Source: Erythrobacter neustonensis
Lineage (GTDB): Bacteria > Pseudomonadota > Alphaproteobacteria > Sphingomonadales > Sphingomonadaceae
DNA length: 64,000 nucleotides
Assembly: GCF_001663175.1 (NCBI RefSeq)
Contig: NZ_CP016033.1
Span: 62,001 to 126,000 of the forward strand
Direction of reading: 5' to 3'
Shown here: positions 34,713-47,183 of the stretch, in pieces
Layout: each line of letters starts with the position of its first letter
Numbering within the stretch: position 1 is the stretch's first letter
Position numbers and translations under genes: made by a program
Notes under the pieces: generated by a model
Told to the model about the DNA's origin: nothing
What the model saw: only the letters and a program-made list of their open reading frames with translations
Databases searched by the model: none

Positions 34713-36281
34713 ATGGCTCGCATGACCCGCCCCGTTCTTGTGCCGATCCTCGGCGACCAGTTGTCGCGCAGCCTCTCCAGCCTTGAGGATCTCTCCCCGG
34801 CAAGCACCGTCGTGCTGATGATGGAGGTGTGGGACGAGGCGACCTACGTGAAGCACCACAAGCAGAAGATCGTGCTCATTTTTTCGGCAATGCGCCATTT
34901 TGCCGATGAGCTGCGCGCCGAAGGCTGGCAGGTCGATTACATCGCCCTCGACGATCCCGAGAACACCGGCAGCTTCACCGGCGAGGTCGCTCGCGCGGTG
35001 GAGCGCCACGCGCCGTCCGAAATCCGCGTCACCGAAAGCGGCGAATGGCGCGTTCACGAAGCCATGCTCGAATGGGAGGGCCGCCTCCCCTGCCCCGTCC
35101 GGATCCTTCCCGACACGCGCTTCATCGCCACGCATGTCGAATTTCGCGCCTTTGCCGAAGATCGCAAGCATCTGACGATGGAGTATTTCTACCGCGACAT
35201 GCGCCGGAAGACGGGGGTGCTGATGGACGGGGACAAGCCGCTGACCGGCATCTGGAACTTGGACGCGGAAAACCGCCAGCCGCCCAAGGAAGGCCTGCGC
35301 GCACCGCCCACCCCGAAATTCGCTCCCGATGCGATCACGCGCGCGGTGATCGCGCTGGTTGGCAAGCGCTTTGCCGATCACTTCGGCGATCTCGAACCCT
35401 TCGGCTGGCCCGTCACCCGCAAACAGGCGCTGGAGGCTGCCGATGCCTTCTTCGCGCGGCGGCTCGAACTGTTCGGGCCCTATCAGGACGCGATGGTTCA
35501 CCGCGAGGATGACTTGTATCATTCGATGCTGTCGACCAGCATCAATATCGGGCTGCTGCTCCCGCTCGAACTGTGCGAACGCGCCGAGGCTGCCTTTAAA
35601 TCGGGCAGGGCTCCGTTGAATTCCGTAGAAGGCTTCATCCGCCAGATCATCGGGTGGCGCGAATATGTGCGCGGGTTCTATTGGCACCAGATGCCCGGGC
35701 TTGCAGAGGCGAACGAACTGGGCGCGCACCGCCCGCTGCCCGAGTTTTTCTGGACCGGCGAGACCGACATGCGCTGCCTGTCGGACTGCATCCGCACCAC
35801 GCGCGAGGATGCCCACGCGCACCATATCCAGCGGTTGATGGTGCTCGGCAATTTCTGTCTGATCGCGGGCATCGATCCGCGCCAAGTCGCCGACTGGTAT
35901 CTGGTGGTCTATGCCGATGCCTTCGAATGGGTGGAATTGCCCAATGTGGCCGGCATGATCCTTTACGCCGATGGCGGCCGGCTGGCGACCAAGCCCTATG
36001 CGGCATCCGGCAACTACATCAACAAGATGAGCAATTACTGCAAGGGCTGCCGCTACAAGGTGTCGCAGAAGACCGGGCCGGATGCCTGCCCGTTCAATCC
36101 GCTTTACTGGCATTTCATGGACGCCAACCGGCAGCGGCTCGAAAGCAATCACCGCATCGGGCGGATCTACGCCACGTGGGACCGCATGGGCGAGGCCAAG
36201 CAGCGCGAATATCTGGAGAGCGCCGAAAAATTCCTCGACAGCCTTGAGCCCGCAAGCAAAGGCTGGGCGCGAAACGCTTAG
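34713..36281 (+). CDS. FeS-type cryptochrome/(6-4) photolyase (PhrB-like)
   Basis: A 522-residue protein of the FeS bacterial cryptochrome/photolyase family. It begins VLVPILGDQLSRSLSSL, which differs from classical photolyases. The four cluster cysteines appear to be Cys in DMRCLSDCIRTT and the late group YCKGCRYKVSQKTGPDACPF. FAD-binding helices contain NFCLIAGIDPRQVADWYL and YADAFEWVELPNVAGM. Characterised members repair (6-4) photoproducts using light. It follows priA by 26 bases and precedes a GST gene by 14, all co-directional, suggesting an operon. Confidence 0.9.
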   Translation: MARMTRPVLVPILGDQLSRSLSSLEDLSPASTVVLMMEVWDEATYVKHHKQKIVLIFSAMRHFADELRAEGWQVDYIALDDPENTGSFTGEVARAVERHAPSEIRVTESGEWRVHEAMLEWEGRLPCPVRILPDTRFIATHVEFRAFAEDRKHLTMEYFYRDMRRKTGVLMDGDKPLTGIWNLDAENRQPPKEGLRAPPTPKFAPDAITRAVIALVGKRFADHFGDLEPFGWPVTRKQALEAADAFFARRLELFGPYQDAMVHREDDLYHSMLSTSINIGLLLPLELCERAEAAFKSGRAPLNSVEGFIRQIIGWREYVRGFYWHQMPGLAEANELGAHRPLPEFFWTGETDMRCLSDCIRTTREDAHAHHIQRLMVLGNFCLIAGIDPRQVADWYLVVYADAFEWVELPNVAGMILYADGGRLATKPYAASGNYINKMSNYCKGCRYKVSQKTGPDACPFNPLYWHFMDANRQRLESNHRIGRIYATWDRMGEAKQREYLESAEKFLDSLEPASKGWARNA

Positions 36282-36295
36282 AGGGAGCCCGAGCC

Positions 36296-36931
36296 ATGCT
36301 GACCATCCACCACCTGCGCCTGTCGCAATCCGAACGCATCGTCTGGCTGGCCGAGGAACTGGGGCTGGATTACGAATGCAAGCTCTACACCCGCCGCGCC
36401 GACAATCGCCTCGCGCCCGATGAATACAAGGCGCTGCATCCGATGGGGATTGCGCCGGTCATCAATGATGGCGACCTGACGCTGGGCGAAAGCGGCGCGA
36501 TCATGGACTATCTCGTCGCGAAATACGCGCCCGATACGCCGCTGGTGCCAAAGCTCGGCCACCCCGATTACACCGACCACCTGTTCTTCTATCACTGGGC
36601 CAACGCAACCTTCATGACCAACGGCATGATGGCGCTCGTCGCGCAGTTCATGGGCGCGAAGGAATTGCCGCCCTTCGTTGCCGACCGGATGCAGAAAAGC
36701 TGGGCCCTGATCGAGAAGCGGCTGGGCGAGGCAGAGTATTTCGGCGGCAGCCAGCTTACCACGGCTGACATCATGATGGGCTTCCAGCTCACCACCAGCC
36801 GCGCGATGAGCGGAATGGGGATCGACGCGATGCCCAACCTCAAGGCCTATCTGAAGCGGATCGGCGAACGCCCGGCCTATCAGCGCGCGATGGCGACGTG
36901 CGAGCCGGGGATGCCGCCGAAGCTGGATTGA
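36296..36931 (+). CDS. glutathione S-transferase
   Basis: A 211-residue cytoplasmic GST. The N-terminal thioredoxin domain begins MLTIHHLRLSQSERIVWLAE, with the catalytic Ser/Arg region in LRLSQSERI. The glutathione-binding GIAPVINDGDLTLGESGAIM has the conserved cis-Pro, E-S-x-AI pattern. The C-terminal helical domain includes QLTTADIMMGFQL, the usual N-capping motif. It resembles the beta/zeta-like bacterial GSTs, but the substrate is unknown. It ends 40 bases from the convergent ada gene. Confidence 0.92.
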   Translation: MLTIHHLRLSQSERIVWLAEELGLDYECKLYTRRADNRLAPDEYKALHPMGIAPVINDGDLTLGESGAIMDYLVAKYAPDTPLVPKLGHPDYTDHLFFYHWANATFMTNGMMALVAQFMGAKELPPFVADRMQKSWALIEKRLGEAEYFGGSQLTTADIMMGFQLTTSRAMSGMGIDAMPNLKAYLKRIGERPAYQRAMATCEPGMPPKLD

Positions 36932-36971
36932 TCGGTTCGCGGGGGGCTGCGGGGCGAAGTCCGTGCGGCGG

Positions 36972-38015
36972 TCACGCCCCCTCGCGCCGCAGCAATTCCG
37001 CCTTGATCTCCAGCCCATAGGCGTAGCCGCCCAGAGTCCCATCCGCCGCGATTACACGGTGGCAGGGGATCAGCACCGCGACATTGTTCGCGCCGTTCGC
37101 GCCGCCCACCGCGCGGCTGGCCTTGGGGTTGCCCAGCGCGGCGGCAAGCTCACCATAGGATCGCGTCGCGCCGTGCGGGATGCGGCGCAGTTCGTCCCAG
37201 ACGCGCTGCTGGAAGGCGGTGCCGTGAATGTCGAGCGGGATCGCCGCGCTGCTCGCGCCCGGCTGCTCGACCGCGGCGAGCACCTCTGCAAACAGATCGC
37301 GGAACCCCTCGCCCGCCGGCAGCAGTTCGGCCTTGGGAAAGCGCGCACGCAATTCGGCCTCGCCTTCGCCAAAGGCAAGGCAGCACACGCCCTTGTCGGT
37401 CGCGGCGACCAGCATCGGGCCGAGCGTTGTCGGCAGCACCGCCCAGTGCACCTGCTTGCCCGCCCCGCCCTCGCGCCATTCTCCCGGTTTCATGCCCAGC
37501 CTGCCTTTCGTCTCTGCATAGAACTGTTCTGCCCCGCCGTAGCCTGCCTTTGCCACCGCTTCGGTCACGGTTAGCCCCCCGCTCAACCCCTCCCTCACCC
37601 GCTCCTCGCGCACCGCGCGTGCATAGGCGGCCGGCGAAAGCCCGACCGTGCGTTTGAACAGGCGCTGGAAGTGCGTCGGCGCGTAGCCGGTGAGATCGCC
37701 AAGCTGCGCAAGCGTCATTCCCCCGCGCTCGCGGATCGCCGCGATCGCGGCGATCACGCAGGCTTCTTCGCTGCTCAGGCTGTCGGGAGAGCAGCGCTTG
37801 CACGCCCTTAGCCCCGCCTTGACCGCCGCTTGCCCGCTATCATAGAACCGCACGTTCTTCCTCAGCGGCGCCCGCGCAGGGCAGGACGGGCGGCAATAGA
37901 TCCCGGTCGAATGGACGCCGGTGACGAATTCCCCGTCGTAACGGCGGTCCTTGGCGAGCACCGCCTGCCAGCGCGCATCATCCGAAATGTTCTTGCAATG
38001 TTTCACGTGAAACAC
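36972..38015 (-). CDS. ada: bifunctional DNA repair / adaptive response regulator Ada
   Basis: A 347-residue protein. The N-terminal methylphosphotriester domain has zinc cysteines Cys41, Cys45, Cys72 and Cys75 (GIYCRPSCPA, ACKRC), of which Cys41 is the expected methyl acceptor. An AraC-type HTH (GMTLAQLGDLTGYAPTHFQR) follows, and then the O6-methylguanine methyltransferase domain with VLIPCHRVIAADG. It repairs alkylated DNA and activates its own regulon. The best start is the GTG at 38013-38015, where the parS palindrome encodes the first residues MFHVKH; an in-frame start 27 bases upstream is possible. No clear Ada box was identified. Confidence 0.93.
   Translation of the reverse strand: MFHVKHCKNISDDARWQAVLAKDRRYDGEFVTGVHSTGIYCRPSCPARAPLRKNVRFYDSGQAAVKAGLRACKRCSPDSLSSEEACVIAAIAAIRERGGMTLAQLGDLTGYAPTHFQRLFKRTVGLSPAAYARAVREERVREGLSGGLTVTEAVAKAGYGGAEQFYAETKGRLGMKPGEWREGGAGKQVHWAVLPTTLGPMLVAATDKGVCCLAFGEGEAELRARFPKAELLPAGEGFRDLFAEVLAAVEQPGASSAAIPLDIHGTAFQQRVWDELRRIPHGATRSYGELAAALGNPKASRAVGGANGANNVAVLIPCHRVIAADGTLGGYAYGLEIKAELLRREGA
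37999..38014. promoter_or_regulatory. parS centromere site (ParB binding)
   Basis: A second perfect copy of TGTTTCACGTGAAACA. It lies 34.6 kb from the first and overlaps the first codons of ada, so ParB bound here would cover the ada start. The gap to the divergent protease gene is only 83 bases, so ParB binding could influence both promoters. Confidence 0.9.
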
Positions 38016-38098
38016 TGTGCCACAGGCGCGGCGCGCCCGCACCCGGCAAGTTTGCGTTCAATGTTCCGCGGCTGGAAAAAGAGCGTATAAGCCGCGCC

Positions 38099-39655
38099 AT
38101 GATCCGGCTTCTTGGCACGCTTGCCCTGCTCCTCACCTTCCTGACCCTGCCGGCCTCGGCCGACCCCGGCGATGTCGATGCGGCCTCGCGCGGCGTGGTG
38201 CGGGTGGTGATCATCGGCGAGGAAGGGGGCGAGCCCGTCCCCGTGTCTCACGGCACCGGATTTGCGGTTTCGGCGACCCGGATCGTCACCAATGCGCATG
38301 TCGTCAGCGAAGCGGTGCAGGACGATACGCTGCGGATCGGGATCGTCCCGTCCGAAGGCGAAGGCGGCGCCTTTGCGCGGCTGATCGCGGTCAGCCCGCG
38401 CAACGATCTGGCGCTGCTCGAAATCGCCAAGGGCTCGCTGCGCCTCCCCCCGCTCGCGCTGGCAGCGGGGGTGAGCCGCGATCTGGGCGAAGTGTCGGCG
38501 GTGGGCTATCCGATGAATGTCGATCTGGCCCAAGGGCTCGACATCGCCGACATCTTCCGCGCGCAGCCCCCGGTCAAATCGCGCGGTTTTGTCTCGGGGG
38601 AACGGCCGAGCCGGCAGTTCGACACGATCCTCCACACCGCCCCCATCGCGCGCGGCAATTCGGGCGGGCCGCTGCTCGATCCGTGCGGGCGGGTAATCGG
38701 GGTCAATTCGTTCAGTTCGGATTCGGCCGGCGGGGACGCGGAATTCTTCTTCGCGGTCTCCTTGCGCGAATTGCTGCCGTTTCTGCGCAGCAACGGGGTC
38801 GAGCCCGTCACCAACGCGATGCCGTGCCGCTCGATCGACGAATTGAACGCCGAAGAACGCGAACGCATCGAGGCGCAGCAAAACGAAGCCCGCGCGGCTG
38901 TCGCGCAGCGCTCCGAAGCGCTCCGCACGTTGCGCGAAAAAGCGCAGCTGACCGCGCAGATGGAGGTGCTTGAGGCGCGCGAAAACCGCATGGCGCTGGC
39001 GCTGATCGCGCTGATCGCGAGCGTCGGCTGCGGCTATGCAGCGGCCGTCTGGCATGGGGATGATGCGCGCCGCACCCACGCACGCATCGCGGCGGGGCTG
39101 TCTGCTGGCGCGCTCGTGATTGCGGCGCTGCTATGGTTCACGCGCCCCGGCCTTGACGAGATCGAGGACCGCGTCGCTGCTGCGATAGACAAGGCGCAAG
39201 GCAAGGATACGCCCGCCGCGCCCGCTGATGGGGCCGCTGCGGAAGGTGCGCTGATTTGTACGCTGGTTCCCGAGCGCAGCCGGGTGACATCGGGCCGCAC
39301 CGACGATGTCGCATTGGAATGGTCAGCCGATGGGTGCGTCAACGGGCGCACCCAATACGGGCTTGCCGGGGCCGGCCAGTGGTCGCGCGTGTTCGCCGCG
39401 CAGGACGATGCGGCGATTGCGGTCAACACCTTCGATCCGGCCACGCGCACGCTGCGTTCGGACCGCTATCTGCTGGGACAGGCCGCGCTGGCACAGGCGC
39501 GCGCCGCGCGCGCGGCCTATACGCCGCCCGCCTGCGGGGTGAGCGATGCGGCGCGCACGCTGGGCGAGCAGCAATCGGCGCTGATCGCTCAACTGCCCGA
39601 CCGGCCCAACGAAAGGCTGGTCTACAATTGCTCCGCCAAGGAGGCCGCCAAGTGA
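38099..39655 (+). CDS. membrane-anchored trypsin-like serine protease (HtrA-like)
   Basis: A 518-residue exported protein. The signal peptide is MIRLLGTLALLLTFLTLPASA. A trypsin-like domain has the complete triad: His in IVTNAHVVSEAV, Asp in SPRNDLALLEIA, and Ser in PIARGNSGGPLLDPCGR. There is no PDZ domain; a coiled-coil (about residues 245-290, ERIEAQQNEARAAVAQR) leads into two membrane helices (ALIALIASVGCGYAAAVW and AGLSAGALVIAALLWF), and a C-terminal domain with several Cys follows (GALICTLVPERS, DGCVNGRTQYG). The architecture is unusual for HtrA. The stop overlaps a small membrane protein start (GTGA). Confidence 0.85.
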   Translation: MIRLLGTLALLLTFLTLPASADPGDVDAASRGVVRVVIIGEEGGEPVPVSHGTGFAVSATRIVTNAHVVSEAVQDDTLRIGIVPSEGEGGAFARLIAVSPRNDLALLEIAKGSLRLPPLALAAGVSRDLGEVSAVGYPMNVDLAQGLDIADIFRAQPPVKSRGFVSGERPSRQFDTILHTAPIARGNSGGPLLDPCGRVIGVNSFSSDSAGGDAEFFFAVSLRELLPFLRSNGVEPVTNAMPCRSIDELNAEERERIEAQQNEARAAVAQRSEALRTLREKAQLTAQMEVLEARENRMALALIALIASVGCGYAAAVWHGDDARRTHARIAAGLSAGALVIAALLWFTRPGLDEIEDRVAAAIDKAQGKDTPAAPADGAAAEGALICTLVPERSRVTSGRTDDVALEWSADGCVNGRTQYGLAGAGQWSRVFAAQDDAAIAVNTFDPATRTLRSDRYLLGQAALAQARAARAAYTPPACGVSDAARTLGEQQSALIAQLPDRPNERLVYNCSAKEAAK

Positions 39656-39846
39656 GCGGCCGGACCAGACGGCTCGCAGTGATCGCACTGGCGCTGGCTC
39701 TGCTTGTCGGGGCATGGCTGGGCCTGCGCTATCTCGACTGGCAGGTTTCGGACGCCGCGCGCAGCGAGCCGCAGCGAAGCGCGCAATCTTCGCACTTGCA
39801 CAATTCCGACCCCTCGCGACTTGCAGGAACCGGAATCAATTGCTAG
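39652..39846 (+). CDS. small single-pass membrane protein coupled to the protease
   Basis: A 64-residue protein starting at a GTG that overlaps the protease stop (GTGA); GGAG lies about 10 bases upstream within the protease gene. One membrane helix (RRLAVIALALALLVGAWLGL) is followed by a polar tail rich in Ser, Arg and Gln. The basic N-terminus suggests that end stays in the cytoplasm. I know no family. Coupling to the protease gene suggests it may be a partner or regulator of the protease, which is inference. Confidence 0.6.
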   Translation: MSGRTRRLAVIALALALLVGAWLGLRYLDWQVSDAARSEPQRSAQSSHLHNSDPSRLAGTGINC

Positions 39847-39941
39847 GCGCGCGCCAGCTTTGAAGGGTCGCCCTTGTGCGCGCTCCCGACCCAAGGCCCA
39901 AGCAAGACCCCTTACGAGTTTTCCGAGAGGACGAGACGCGC

Positions 39942-42037
<2,096 letters not shown>

Positions 42038-42049
42038 GGACAACCCCCA

Positions 42050-42919
42050 GTGCCCTCACTCAAGGAACTGAAAGGTCGGATCAACTCGGTCAAGTCGACC
42101 CAGAAGATCACCAAGGCCAAGCAGATGGTCGCAGCCGCAAAGCTGCGCCGCGCGCAGGCCGCGGCCGAAGCCGGGCGGCCCTATGCCCAGCGGCTTTCGG
42201 CCGTGATGGCATCGCTTGCGGGCAAGGTGTCGGGCTCTGCCGCACCGCGCCTGCTGGCCGGCACCGGCGCTGACAGCAAGCACCTGCTCGTGGTGGTCAA
42301 CACCGACAAGGGCCTGTGCGGCGGTTTGAACTCGAACATCGTCAAGGCCGCCAAGATCAAGGCGCGCGAGCTTCAGGCCGCAGGCAAGACGGTCGAGTTC
42401 TACCTTGTCGGCAAGAAGGGCCGCGCGCCGTTGAAGCGCGAGTTTCCGACGCTGATCGGTGACGGCTTCGACACCAGCGGCGCCAAGACCCCGGGCTTTG
42501 CCGAGGCAGAAGCGATCGCGAACGAATTGATCGCGATGTATGACGCGGGCAAGTTCGACGTCGCGCACCTCGTCTACCCGACCTTCAAGTCGGCCTTGGC
42601 GCAGGACCCGACCGTGAACCAGCTGATCCCCGTCCCCGCCCCGACCAATGCGCTCGCGGCCGACGCCGTGGTCGATTACGAACCGGGCGAGGAGGAAATC
42701 CTCGAAGAACTGCTGCCGCGTTACGTGCGCACCCAGCTGTTCGGCGCGCTGCTTGAACGCGAGGCCTCCGAACAGGGCGCCTCGATGACCGCGATGGACA
42801 ACGCCACGCGCAACGCTGGCGAGCTAATTCAGAAGCTGACCATCCAGTACAACCGCAGCCGTCAGGCCGCGATCACCACCGAACTCATCGAAATCATCGC
42901 GGGCGCTGAAGCGCTCTAA
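42050..42919 (+). CDS. atpG: ATP synthase F1 subunit gamma
   Basis: A 289-residue rotor subunit. It starts with a GTG ([20 protein letters not shown]) and contains the conserved [15 protein letters not shown] helix and the C-terminal [20 protein letters not shown] helix that enters the alpha/beta hexamer. It follows atpA by 12 bases and precedes atpD by 21. Confidence 0.97.
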   Translation: MPSLKELKGRINSVKSTQKITKAKQMVAAAKLRRAQAAAEAGRPYAQRLSAVMASLAGKVSGSAAPRLLAGTGADSKHLLVVVNTDKGLCGGLNSNIVKAAKIKARELQAAGKTVEFYLVGKKGRAPLKREFPTLIGDGFDTSGAKTPGFAEAEAIANELIAMYDAGKFDVAHLVYPTFKSALAQDPTVNQLIPVPAPTNALAADAVVDYEPGEEEILEELLPRYVRTQLFGALLEREASEQGASMTAMDNATRNAGELIQKLTIQYNRSRQAAITTELIEIIAGAEAL

Positions 42920-44398
<1,479 letters not shown>

Positions 44399-44404
44399 GG
44401 CACC

Positions 44405-44662
44405 ATGCCCCTCCACTTCGAACTCGTCACCCCGGCCAAGCTCGTCCGTTCCGAGGACGTCCACATGGTGGTCGTCCCCGGCACCGAAGGCGAATTCGGC
44501 GTGCTTGAAGGCCATGCGCCCTTCATGAGCACGATCCGCGATGGCGCGGTGCAGATCTTCCGTGCTGCTGGCGCGGCGCCCGAGATCATCCAGGTGCGCG
44601 GCGGCTTTGCCGAGGTCAATGAAAAGGGCCTCACCGTGCTCGCGGAGCATGTCGAGGGATAA
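44405..44662 (+). CDS. atpC: ATP synthase F1 subunit epsilon
   Basis: An 85-residue central-stalk subunit. It begins [19 protein letters not shown] and contains [20 protein letters not shown] and [14 protein letters not shown]. The protein has only the N-terminal beta-sandwich: the C-terminal two-helix hairpin found in many epsilon subunits is missing, as in several alphaproteobacteria. It closes the operon before an intrinsic terminator. Confidence 0.95.
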   Translation: MPLHFELVTPAKLVRSEDVHMVVVPGTEGEFGVLEGHAPFMSTIRDGAVQIFRAAGAAPEIIQVRGGFAEVNEKGLTVLAEHVEG

Positions 44663-44691
44663 TCCCCCGGCCAATCGACGAACAACCAATC

Positions 44692-44718
44692 AGGGCGGGC
44701 CAATGGCTCGCCCTTTTT
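44692..44718 (+). terminator. intrinsic terminator of the atp operon
   Basis: AGGGCGGGCC (44692-44701) pairs with GGCTCGCCCT (44705-44714) with one G-T wobble around a three-base loop. Five Ts start within the right arm and continue to 44718. It lies 30 bases after the atpC stop. Confidence 0.85.
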
Positions 44719-44790
44719 GCGTCTATCCCCTTCACATTGCGCTCCTCTCCCGCCACAACGGCGGCACGCATTCCCCCGAGGAGAGGACGC

Positions 44791-46935
44791 TTGAAACTTG
44801 TCTCGACTTTCGCACTGGCTCTCGCAATGAGCATCGCACCGGCCACTGGCGCTTCGGCGCAGGAAACGCCTGTCCCCGGCATCCCCGGAGCCGAGCAGGA
44901 TCCCTTCATCTTCCTTGAGGAAGCCCGCAGCCCCGAGGCGCTCGACTGGGTGGCCAAGGAAAACGCGCGCACGCTCGCCGCCTTCGAGGCCGATCCGCGT
45001 TATCAGCAGCTGAAGGACGAGGCGCTGGCGATCTTCGACAGCAACGACCGCATTCCCTTCGTCAGCTTCCGCCCCGATGGCCTCTACAATTTCTGGCAGG
45101 ACAAGACGAACCCCAAGGGGGTAATGCGCCGTACAACGCTGGAGAGCTACCGCACCGCCAACCCGCAGTGGGAAGTGATCCTCGACGTCGATGCGCTCGC
45201 CAAGGCGGAGGGCAAGGAGTGGGTCTATCAGGGCTCGACCTGTCTGCCACCCGCCCTGAACCGCTGCATGATCGCGCTCTCGGACGGGGGCGAGGACGCC
45301 ACGATCCTGCGCGAATTTGACACTGCAACCAAGCAATTCGTCGAAGGCGGCTTCGTGCTCGATGCGAAAAGCCAGGGCGGAGTCGAGTGGGTCGACGAAA
45401 ACACGCTGCTCGTGAGCCGCGATTTCGGCGGCGGTACGATTACCGAAAGCGAATACCCCTTCACCACCCGCGAATGGAAGCGCGGCACCGCGATTGCGGA
45501 TGCGCCTGAAATCTTCCGGGGCGATGTGAAGGATGTCTCGTCGGGCGCAACGCTGCTGCGCGACAATGACAGCGTGGTCCATGCGCGCATCGCCTATCGC
45601 GGCATCAGCTTCCACGAGCGGCTGTGGTATGTCTGGAAGGACAATGCCTGGCTCCAGCTCGATCTGCCGACCAAGGCGAACCCGGTGGGGATCGTCGATG
45701 GCCACATGCTGTTCTCGCCCGATGTCGACTGGACCGTCGATGGCCAGACCTTCCCCGCCGACAGCCTTGTCGCGGCCAATCTGGAAGAATGGAAGGCCAA
45801 CCCCAACGGCGCGAAGAAGTCTCTGGTTTGGGCCCCGGCCGACCGCCAGACAAAGCAGGGCACGACTGTAACCGGCGGCGGGCTTTATGTCGCGCTGCTC
45901 GACAATGTCGTGGGCAAGGTGCTCAAGTTCAAATTCGCCGATGGCAAGTGGACCAGCACGCAGGTCGCGCTGCCCGACAATGCCACCATCGGGATTGCCG
46001 CCTCGTCGGATGAAACCGACCAGATCATGTATACCGTGTCGGGCTTCCTTGAACCGACCACGCTCTACTACACCGACGGCACCACCCCTCCTGCGGTGAT
46101 GAAGACCAGCCCGGCCTATTTCGATCCGGCGGGCGCCGAAGTCGAACAGCACGAGGCGGTGAGCAAGGACGGGACCAGGATCCCCTACTTCATCGTCAAG
46201 CCCAAGGGCATGAAGCCCGACGGTTCGACCGCCACCCTGCTCACCGGCTATGGCGGCTTCCAAGTGCCGCGCCTGCCCGCCTATCTCGGCAGCACCGGCA
46301 AGCTGTGGGTCGAAAAGGGCGGCGCCTATGTGCTCGCCAACATGCGCGGCGGCGGCGAATTCGGCCCCAATTGGCACCAGACCGCGATCCGCGAGAACAA
46401 GCAGCGCACGTGGGATGATTTCATCGCGGTGGCCGAGGATCTGGTGAAGCGCGGCTTCACCAAGCCCGAACACCTCGGCATCCAGGGCGGCAGCCAAGGT
46501 GGATTGCTGGTCGGCACCGCCTTCACCCAGCGGCCCGACCTGTTCGGCGCGGCGATCGTGCAGATCCCGCTGTTCGACATGCTGCGCTACCACCTGATCG
46601 GGCGCGGGGCCTCGTGGATCGGCGAATATGGCGATCCGCGCATTCCCGAACAGCGCGCGTGGATTGAAGGCTATTCGCCCTACCAGAAGATCGTCGCGGG
46701 CGTGCAATACCCTGAACCGTTCCTGTGGGCCTCGACCGCGGATGACCGCACGCACCCTGCGCACGCACGCAAGGGTGCGGCGAAACTGAAGGCGCTTGGG
46801 CAGCCCTATTACTACTTCGAGGATACCACCGGCGGCCACTCGGGCGGAGTCGACAACGATCAGCGCGCCAAGCTGCAGGCGCTGCAGTTCATCTACCTGA
46901 TGAAGCGGCTGATGGACGATCGCACGGCGAAGTAA
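44791..46935 (+). CDS. exported prolyl oligopeptidase (S9A family)
   Basis: A 714-residue periplasmic peptidase. The start is a TTG at 44791 with GAGAGG just upstream, giving a clear signal peptide (MKLVSTFALALAMSIAPATG, cleaved near ASA). An N-terminal beta-propeller (about residues 100-420) is followed by the alpha/beta-hydrolase domain with the catalytic Ser in IQGGSQGGLLVG, Asp in ASTADDRTHPAH and His in TGGHSGGVDND. This matches POP/oligopeptidase enzymes that cleave after proline in short peptides. It is followed by a strong bidirectional hairpin. Confidence 0.93.
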   Translation: MKLVSTFALALAMSIAPATGASAQETPVPGIPGAEQDPFIFLEEARSPEALDWVAKENARTLAAFEADPRYQQLKDEALAIFDSNDRIPFVSFRPDGLYNFWQDKTNPKGVMRRTTLESYRTANPQWEVILDVDALAKAEGKEWVYQGSTCLPPALNRCMIALSDGGEDATILREFDTATKQFVEGGFVLDAKSQGGVEWVDENTLLVSRDFGGGTITESEYPFTTREWKRGTAIADAPEIFRGDVKDVSSGATLLRDNDSVVHARIAYRGISFHERLWYVWKDNAWLQLDLPTKANPVGIVDGHMLFSPDVDWTVDGQTFPADSLVAANLEEWKANPNGAKKSLVWAPADRQTKQGTTVTGGGLYVALLDNVVGKVLKFKFADGKWTSTQVALPDNATIGIAASSDETDQIMYTVSGFLEPTTLYYTDGTTPPAVMKTSPAYFDPAGAEVEQHEAVSKDGTRIPYFIVKPKGMKPDGSTATLLTGYGGFQVPRLPAYLGSTGKLWVEKGGAYVLANMRGGGEFGPNWHQTAIRENKQRTWDDFIAVAEDLVKRGFTKPEHLGIQGGSQGGLLVGTAFTQRPDLFGAAIVQIPLFDMLRYHLIGRGASWIGEYGDPRIPEQRAWIEGYSPYQKIVAGVQYPEPFLWASTADDRTHPAHARKGAAKLKALGQPYYYFEDTTGGHSGGVDNDQRAKLQALQFIYLMKRLMDDRTAK

Positions 46936-46957
46936 TCTGCTCGATCCTTACCACAAA

Positions 46958-46989
46958 AAAGGCGGCTCCGATGCCAAGGGGCCGCCTTT
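46958..46989. terminator. bidirectional intrinsic terminator
   Basis: AAAGGCGGC (46958-46966) and GCCGCCTTT (46981-46989) form a nine-base stem with a 14-base loop that can extend by pairing TCC with GGG. A-runs to the left and T-runs to the right make it usable in both directions. It ends the S9A peptidase transcript. Confidence 0.8.
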
Positions 46990-47092
46990 CTTGTATCCGG
47001 AGCCCGCCGCGCCGGGCCGACATGTAAACCCGGCCGACACTTTGCGCTCGGCTCACCGCGCGTGCGGCACGGCGCGTTTCATCAAGACGATA

Positions 47093-47100
47093 TTAACCAT
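47093..47100 (+). promoter_or_regulatory. candidate CtrA half-site (TTAACCAT)
   Basis: TTAACCAT is the known CtrA half-site found in alphaproteobacterial promoters. It lies 84 bases before the SciP-like gene, in a GC-rich gap. In Caulobacter sciP is CtrA-activated and SciP in turn inhibits CtrA. An eight-base match could occur by chance once or twice in 64 kb, so the support comes from position. Confidence 0.35.
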
Positions 47101-47183
47101 GATCGGCAGGACCTCGTTAAGGCCACAGCGCCGAAACCGGGTCCATCGGGGGCGATGAAAACCAGCGACGAGGGAATTCACCG

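Noticed and set aside
39820-39845. TTGCAG and TTGCTA as -35/-10 elements for the atp operon
   Set aside because: The spacing is about 14 bases, too short, and the left element lies inside the small membrane protein gene. I could not identify the promoter with confidence.
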